Shown here: positions 57,541 through 64,000 of the stretch, in pieces
Layout: the number at the start of each line of letters is the position of its first letter
How positions within the stretch are numbered: the first letter of the stretch is position 1
NCBI RefSeq assembly: GCF_016808095.1
Contig: NC_068976.1
Span: 9,705,001-9,769,000, forward strand
Reading direction: 5' to 3'
Source: Vigna angularis
Lineage: Eukaryota; Streptophyta; Magnoliopsida; Fabales; Fabaceae
DNA: 64,000 nucleotides
Notes under the pieces: generated by a model
Told to the model about the DNA's origin: nothing
Databases searched by the model: none
The model's input: the letters and a program-made list of their open reading frames with translations, nothing else
Made by a program: the position numbers and the translations under genes

Positions 57541-59239
57541 TTCTGGTTTTGGAAATTTTGCGATTCTTTTCTTGAAAGTATCAAACTTTCCTAAAAAGAT
57601 TCATTCTTTTTAGGATTTTTGTTAATCCAATTTGTGACTTTTGGAGTCGATTTCCTTATTATGTTGTAATAGTAGTTTGTCCAAGGCTTAGTCATTTTAT
57701 ATGTTGCATATTCAATGAAACAAGTTAAGTTACAAATTGATAAATTTAATTTGAAAGCGATGTTTTGAAATATATTTGTTTACCCATATGAACTAGGTCT
57801 TCTTAAGTTTTGCAATTTTGAAGTGGCTTATGAGTTTTGTGAAATGTTTTAAATGCAATACATATGCATAATGTTATCTTCACTCTATCTACTCCCATCT
57901 TTTACTAAACATTGTGGATGGTGTTATGATGATTCAAAATTAAAAAGCATAACTCATTTTGAGGTGTGAGTACCTTTTTAAGTTCTTTAGGGAAAAAAAC
58001 CAAGCCTCATTCTTCCACTTTCAACCATTGGAAATGTGATTAGAAGTGTGTGTTGTTCTCTTCATCTTATGTGATGGCCACCAAGAGGGTTCCTCTATAT
58101 TTTGCATAGATAAATGACTTATCCTCTTTTACTTATCTTATGCAACAGGATATGATAGTGCAACATCCATATGAGGGTTTTCATGCTAGTGTCTACCAAC
58201 AACCCCTTACTAAAAAACAACCATCACCAAAGGAAGAACCACAATGAAAATAATAAACACGTAACAATGTCATCCTTGGTGTGGTACTAGACACCATTAT
58301 GGAGACTAATACATTAGTTATAAACCATTATCGACACTAACACCACTATGATTATGTGCTTAAAAACCAAGTATAAAATACAACTTTATGTGTATTAGAT
58401 ATTGCCATATGCAAGTTGTATGATAAAAGAAATGCAAAAGTTGTTTAATATATTTTTCGTTTGACAGACACAAGTGTTGTGCAAATGCAAAATATGATAG
58501 GCATTTACTTAAATAAGAACAAGTCAATATACATAGTCAATATGCTTTTGCTTGAAGAAAATAAGCATATTTTTTCAAACAAACGCAAACTTGGAGCATT
58601 TCATAGTACATGTCAAACTTTAATAAATGATTGTTTTATGCTTATTTGAAATGTATGAATCTTCATTCTCTAAAAAAGATCATAGAATACCAAGTGAGCA
58701 TCAAATATGTCTTGAAAAATATGTTAAAAGTTATTTCATGCAAACAACTTCTCTAGAAAAGGTAAAATGTTAATGCTACGAAGTTAACCAACTATGTCAA
58801 GTCCTACACTTCGCTTAAAAGGAAGAAAAAAGCCACTTACCATGGGTTGTGGAGCTTCGCCATGCTCTAGAAGTGCACAAAGAAGCCACACACATTCAAT
58901 GTTAAGCACAGATCGTTTAATGCGTCTTAATGTCTCAAAGCATGCTCCAATATAAGAACAAGCAATAGAGAAAGATCATCCTCAAAACAACTACAAAAGG
59001 CGTGGAACAATTATTTTCTTCTCAATATTTGTATAAAGAAGATATCTCTAAATAAGATGACAAACGATGATGATGAAGTATTTGTACATAATCATGCCCA
59101 AGACCTTAAGCTTCCAAGGATTGTGGTTGTGTTGTTTGTGTTCATTAGTAACCTAGAAGAATGGTGACCTTTGTATACGTTATATAATGATATCACTCCT
59201 TATAGTGAATGAATTTGCGACCTTTTACATCACATTGTT
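57541..59239. other. Unassigned DNA
   Basis: Only chance ORFs of about 60 codons. Composition is less extreme than in neighbouring spacers, and some stretches (58050-58200, 58800-58990) look like decayed coding sequence, but no family was recognised. Confidence 0.35.
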
Positions 59240-59526
59240 TGTAAATTATTCAATTTTAACTAGTAGTGGTTGTTGTTTAGATACTCTATAGTTCACTAGG
59301 AGTTACAATGTTCCAAATAATACTCTATGTTTAGCCAGGGATGACTGCATTCCAAATAATACTTTGTGTTTAATAAGGAGTGGTTGTGTTATAAGTAATA
59401 CTCTATGTTTAGCTAAGAGGGACTATGTTCCCAATAATACTATTTGTTTATTCAAGAGTGATTATGGTCTAAATAGTGTTTACTGTTCATCAAAGAGTGG
59501 TTACATCCAAATAATACCCTTTTTTT
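59240..59526 (+). repeat. 39-bp tandem repeat in coding phase (13-residue unit)
   Basis: About seven degenerate units. The TACTCTATG-type word recurs at 59282, 59321, 59360, 59399 and 59438, exactly 39 apart, with weaker units before and after. In one frame each unit reads like NNTLCL(A/I)RSGYVP, for example VPNNTICLFKSDY. The open part covers 59364-59555; a TAG interrupts an earlier unit. The unit length is a multiple of three, and Cys-Leu and Asn-Asn positions are kept, so it probably derives from a repetitive protein gene. Confidence 0.7.
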
Positions 59527-59879
59527 TATCTTGCAGTAATAGTCTACCTAATTAAACTCAATTAGTTAAGAACGAAATATAGTATTTGTTAACAGATGAA
59601 CCATGATAAATCCTTATTATCCCTTATCTATTTAGATTTAATGTTATTTAACTATAACTAATCTTAGAAGGAAAGTTTTGTAAAATATGTTTTGAAAAGC
59701 TCTTTAGACAATCTAACTGTCTAACTTGAAGTTGCATTCGACTTTCCTCATTGGACGAAATCCCTTAAGAAAATCATGTCATAGTCCATCTATCAAGAAA
59801 AATATTGTTCGACTACACATTATCAAATGATATTTTATGAAAAATTCAGAATACTTTAAAACACAATTCAATCCTCTAT
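59527..59879. other. Unassigned spacer
   Basis: AT-rich; nothing recognised. Confidence 0.4.
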
Positions 59880-60170
59880 TATGTTTTGACTAATTTTTCA
59901 CAACCTGATGAAGGACTATCTAGAGAAAGCATAGGACCTCTAACACGAGCTTTGGCAAGAAGAATACAAGAGGAAGAAGGATTGCAAAGGACTTTGCTCC
60001 TGTGGAAGATTGACTATTAGACATTCCTTCTGTTCTCTTAAAAACTTTGTATATTTTTCTTGTAGGTTCCAATAAGCTCTAGGACACGTCACTAGGCCCA
60101 TGGACCCTCCAACCAAGCCTTTTGGTCCAAAAATGAAGCTATCCCGATTCACACCGCGCCCAACTGCTAG
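59880..60170 (+). pseudogene. Ty3/gypsy pol C-terminal remnant
   Basis: Plus-strand translation around 59905-60010 gives LSRESIGPLTRALARRIQEE and an EGLQRTLLL tail. The GP(L/M)TRARARR pattern is usual at the C-terminal end of legume gypsy polyproteins. No other part of pol is preserved upstream. Confidence 0.45.
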
Positions 60171-60249
60171 TATAAAAATATCTATGCATTTATTATTTAT
60201 CTCTGTCTCAACGCTTTTCTCATTAAAATGTATAGTTGCATTTTAGTTT

Positions 60250-61653
60250 TAAATATAAGAGTTTTCCATACTAAACAATTGGTTATTAAAAAGAAATCTC
60301 TTACAAACACTACATTGAATATCCTATATAGCATGTGAAAAGAATTAATTGATTAAAATAATTTACAAGGTCGAGCGTTTAACAACTACTTGAAAGATCT
60401 TGTACTCGACGAAAGTGCTATATAACAGAGGTTCTGAAAAGGCTTTCTCCATTAACATAGGTTGCTTATATGATCTATTCTTCATTAATTCTTGTTAAAG
60501 TTTTCACCTTTAATTAAAATACATTCTCAATTATTCGCAAAAACTCATTCAATCACATGAAAGTTTCTAACTTTAATCAAAATAAATTCTCAATCAAAAA
60601 TAAAAACTCTTGGACTCATATGATTGATATTATGTAGATTTAACATCATGCTAAATTGCTATAACGTAAAAATCATTATTTTTACTTGATTAAGAAGCAA
60701 AAGACATAGATAGAAATAAATCACAACAAAAATCAAAAGAACAAACAAAATTATTTATTTAACCTCATAATCAAGTTGAGAAATTACAACATAATCAACC
60801 CCAAAGGCTTAACACTCCATGGAATGTAGAAATAACATAAAAATAGAAGAAGAGAGGGTTGAGAACATAAGAGCAGAGAGGGATGGCGAAATTTGAACCC
60901 CCCAAAGGGTTCTTTAGCTCCTCTAATGTGTTTCTCTAAGTTTCTTTATATAGAAATTGGACTGAGCTTTAATTCAGGTTTTTCTGTTGTTGTAATCTTC
61001 TTTATGATAATGTAATATCCTCTAATTATTTTCTAAATAATCCAATATCTTCAAGATATATTTGATTGTTGTGGAGTTCTAAAAATATTTGAGAAGATAT
61101 TTGCTAGATTAAAAAAGATTTGACAAATATTATCTTTCATATTTATTGATATTGTTAAATAAGGTAATTATTTAACACTATCAAATAAAATAGATTAAGG
61201 TATATTTCCCCTCAATTATCTTTAATCATAAACATTTATCAATTGTCAAAGCACTTTTAGTAAAAAAATAGAGAAAACCGCAAGATCCAATTTTTATTTA
61301 TTGTTCCCTCTTTTTGGCTTAGCCAAATTTTTTCACTTTTTCATGTTATACTTGGATTGACTTCTTATGGTCTTGATTATTTTTTATTCTTGGATTTATC
61401 TTTAAGGTGTCATGAAACTTTAACCAATTTATTTTCACACCTCAATGAGCTCAACTTAGTTGTAGTTGTACTAACACACCTCAAAATATCCAAAGAACAA
61501 TTATACAACTAAAAAGCTATTTTTAACTTTTTTGATCTCATGCTAAATAAATCCAATTATAATAAATCATAGTTAAAATATTCTATAAAGTACAAAAACC
61601 AATTAAGAATCCAATATTAAAGGCTAAATGAGGGCATAAATATGCACTCATCA
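60250..61653 (-). repeat. Probable Ty3/gypsy LTR, minus orientation
   Basis: On the minus strand it starts TGATGAGTGCATATTTATGC at 61653, a terminus typical of a plant gypsy LTR group. It has a TATATAAAG box at about 60950-60958, followed by a leader with 'CTCTTCTTCTATTTTTATG' character. The inner end is uncertain (about 60250) and no duplication was found. It is opposite in orientation to the pol remnant at 59880, so it belongs to another insertion. Confidence 0.45.
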
Positions 61654-61667
61654 ATGACCTTGTCTTA

Positions 61668-62225
61668 ACAAGCACAATCTATTTTGGCCTAACCCACCCA
61701 AATGGGTTGGGCAGACTGACATGCCAGGAAAAAATAGGCCAAAAATTGTAACATGTCCATCATAAGGTAGGTTGGGGGTTCGACTGCCACTTTTTTAAAG
61801 CATATTTAATCATATAAATATTTTCTAAACTTTTAGTTGATTAATTAATATTTTTATTTAGATAAATTAAAATAATCATTACATTTACATGTTAAATTAT
61901 TCTAATACAACTAATAATTGGAACTTAATTTGTAAGTATTTATGATTTAAATTATAATAATATTGCATATTCATATCTTTGTAAAAATATAATATAGAAA
62001 ATTTAATCTTTTTAATAATTCGAGTTTTAATTTTTAATTTAAAAAATAAAAATAAAATGGGTCAACGGGCCAAAAGTAGGTTAGCTCGCCTTTACCCCGC
62101 TAATTTGGTGGCCTAGGTAAGCCGGACCAAAATAGGCTGGCGAGTTGAAAATTCCAACTCAACCCACCCCATTTTAGTGGGCTAGCGGGCTAGTCCCTAG
62201 ATCATAACCCATTTTGACATCCCTA
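61668..62225. mobile_element. hAT-like non-autonomous element, left end unclear
   Basis: The right end reads, inward, TAGGGATGTCAAAATGGG. Subterminal sequence is rich in GGCC/CCCACC/GGGCTAGCGGGC motifs on both sides of an AT-rich core. This is the same architecture as the 518-bp element at 6617 but a different sequence group. The left end near 61668 shows no clear terminus, so it may be truncated. No ORF. Confidence 0.55.
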
Positions 62226-62436
62226 CCTGAGCTCTTCTAATGATGATTGTTTAATTTTCTTCAAATATTGATTTCCTTCTCTCTCACTATTGATTAATTT
62301 AATTTTCAGTTTGGTGGTTGTTTTACTGGTGGGCTCCTAAACTCTTATCGAACTTTTATTTTGCAGTCCTCGAAGATTGTAGGTATCTTTGTTTTCTACT
62401 TTTTTTCAAGAATACACATAATACAATTCTTACCTA
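62226..62436. other. Short unassigned spacer
   Basis: Nothing recognised; it ends at the copia-type LTR. Confidence 0.4.
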
Positions 62437-63985
62437 TGTTAAGACAAAATAGTCTAGAGAATAGATCGTTTAAGCAACCCATGTTTTGAAGTTTAACAAA
62501 AAGCATTAAATGAAATAGTACTGAGAATGAAAACTTGTTTAAAACAGTAGCTTCTAAAGAAGAAATATGTTTTGAAGTTTAACAAAAAGCATTAAATGAA
62601 ATAGTACTGAGAATGAAAAGTTGTTTAAAACAGTAGCTTCTAAAGAAGAAATATTTTATAATATTTGAAGCCAAGCTTATAAATAATGTTTTCTAGACCA
62701 AACTATTTAAATGAATAAGAAAATCATAAACAACGTTTGAAACAAAGTATCTCTCTTTATTCATTTAATAGACTATATGAGAAAAATAAGTTAATGTCTT
62801 ATGAAAATAGAAGACTATCTCTCATATAACACTAAAGTCAAACAAATCATCTGATGAATGATCACTAAAATGCTTTAGCCTTTGAAAAAACATCTCATGT
62901 TTATACCATCTGATGATTATACATGCTATATGTCTTACAAAACGATACATTTATTAATGAAATGACAAATAATAAAATGTCTTGAACACGTTACACTGTC
63001 TAACGTTTATCAACAATCAAAGCATTTAATGCATGTTTGAAAAAGTACTTTGATGCTTGTATACTTTGTTTCTTGATATTTGTGTAGATCACTAAAGCAG
63101 AAAGATATAATCAGAATCACTACACCTAAGAAAAAGACGTTGTGAGAGAAAAATAACATTTTGTGATTTTTTCCTTTGAAGCCATATGCTCTCTCACATT
63201 GTACAAACACAAGTTTCGCTTAAAGCTATAAGAAAAAGCTCTAAACCCTACAAAGTATACTCAAGTCTAACCTCACATCAAAACGCTACCAACTCTCTAG
63301 AAATCAACTTCTCTATCTAACAATCATCTTTCAAGAGAAGTTATACATAGAAGAAAGCTTGAATAGAAGAAGATGATGATAACACAAGAAAGATAACATA
63401 AGAAGAATAACAACGTGAATAGAAAGAAAAGCTTGCAATGCTTATATAATGTGTGAAGCTCAATATCTTTTGAGAGAAAAATCTTAGCAAAAAACATAAC
63501 ACTTCATATTGTTTATATCATCTTCTCGAGAGTTATAATTTATACTTTTGTTCATAACACTGTTTGTGTTGTAAATTCTAAAGAGAATTAAAACACTTGT
63601 CTAGACATGTTGTATAGGTTTAGATCCAAGAGTGGATAAACTTGGTCTAGTCGTGTTGACTAGAGAACCAGGATTGGTTAGAATACTTGTTATAAACTAA
63701 GAGTGGTGAGAATACTCAATAAGAACCTAGAGAGATTAGTGGAACTCCTTAAGAGTTCTTAAGAAAAAAATTGGACGTAGCTCATGCTGAGTGAATTTGT
63801 ATAAAAATCTGTGATTTGTTGTTTTTCTATTCAAAACGTTTTCTATTTATTTATCTTATAAAACCAGCATGAAAATATTTTTTATATACATTCCTGTTAC
63901 AAGTTATCATATGCTAATTTGTGAAATTCTAATTAGCGAAAGAATTTGAAAAATACTATTCATCTCTCTCTAAATGTTTTTCCTA
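62437..63985 (+). repeat. Copia-type LTR related to element B
   Basis: Begins TGTTAAGACAAAATAG, like the LTR of element B (minus strand from 8960). It shares the 'agagtggtgagaatactcaa', 'attggacgtagctca' and terminal ACTATTCA blocks in the same order. There is no polypurine tract upstream, so it is a 5' or solo LTR; the window ends before a primer site could be seen clearly. The end is put at about 63985. Confidence 0.6.
62481..62652 (+). repeat. 86-bp tandem duplication inside the LTR
   Basis: Two nearly identical units, 62481-62566 and 62567-62652, starting ATGTTTTGAAGTTTAAC and ending AAAGAAGAAAT. One substitution is visible (AAACTTG/AAAGTTG). Confidence 0.95.
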
Positions 63986-64000
63986 TGTTTTCAACCATAT

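Overview
The window is nuclear plant DNA: AT-rich, with split genes that have GT-AG introns, and dominated by LTR retrotransposons and small DNA transposons. The transposon families (Sirevirus-type Ty1/copia with long LTRs and a third ORF, Ty3/gypsy solo LTRs ending ...ATGTTACA, elements with CCTCGGTT subterminal motifs) and the two gene sequences suggest a legume, probably of the Phaseoleae (Vigna or Phaseolus-like). That is a judgement from recognition, not from a search.

Only two host genes can be supported, both on the minus strand. At 326-2877 there is a two-exon gene for the tiny acidic proteasome-lid protein DSS1/SEM1, with a 5'UTR intron and a TATA box at about 3120. At 15897-23861 there is a complete 16-exon gene for a plasma-membrane H+-ATPase. 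All splice junctions keep frame and give 951 residues, with the phosphorylated Asp, TGES, the membrane Asp and the C-terminal YTV 14-3-3 motif all present. The two genes are unrelated in function and are separated by about 13 kb of repeats.

Layout: 1-3.1 kb DSS1; 3.6-7.2 kb a decayed Ty3/gypsy LTR and gag, split by a 518-bp hAT-like element with a perfect 8-bp target duplication; 7.16-13.68 kb a minus-strand chimera of two different Ty1/copia elements joined inside pol; 13.7-15.8 kb plain intergenic DNA; 15.9-24.1 kb the H+-ATPase gene; 24.1-33 kb AT-rich DNA with one degenerate LTR; 33.06-35.49 kb a solo LTR with a 5-bp duplication; 37.06-39.75 kb a CACTA-like element carrying GC-rich gene-like sequence, next to a 240-bp direct duplication; 39.9-41.1 kb Ty3/gypsy RNase H/integrase debris; 43.56-44.08 kb a foldback element; 44.8-56.5 kb a second solo LTR into which a nearly intact 9.1-kb Sirevirus-type copia element (45903-55030) has inserted; 57-62.2 kb unrecognised DNA, a 39-bp coding-phase tandem repeat and further gypsy/hAT debris; 62.4-64 kb another copia-type LTR.

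The most interesting object is the 9.1-kb copia element. Gag and Pol lie in the same frame but are separated by six stops in a 90-nt stretch that has the form of an intron. The third ORF has its own promoter-like block, which copies the architecture of the LTR U3 (GTTAATCGATTAAC palindromes, then CCGTT/AACGG motifs, then a TATA box). Its 5' LTR carries a 273-bp tandem duplication that the 3' LTR lacks.
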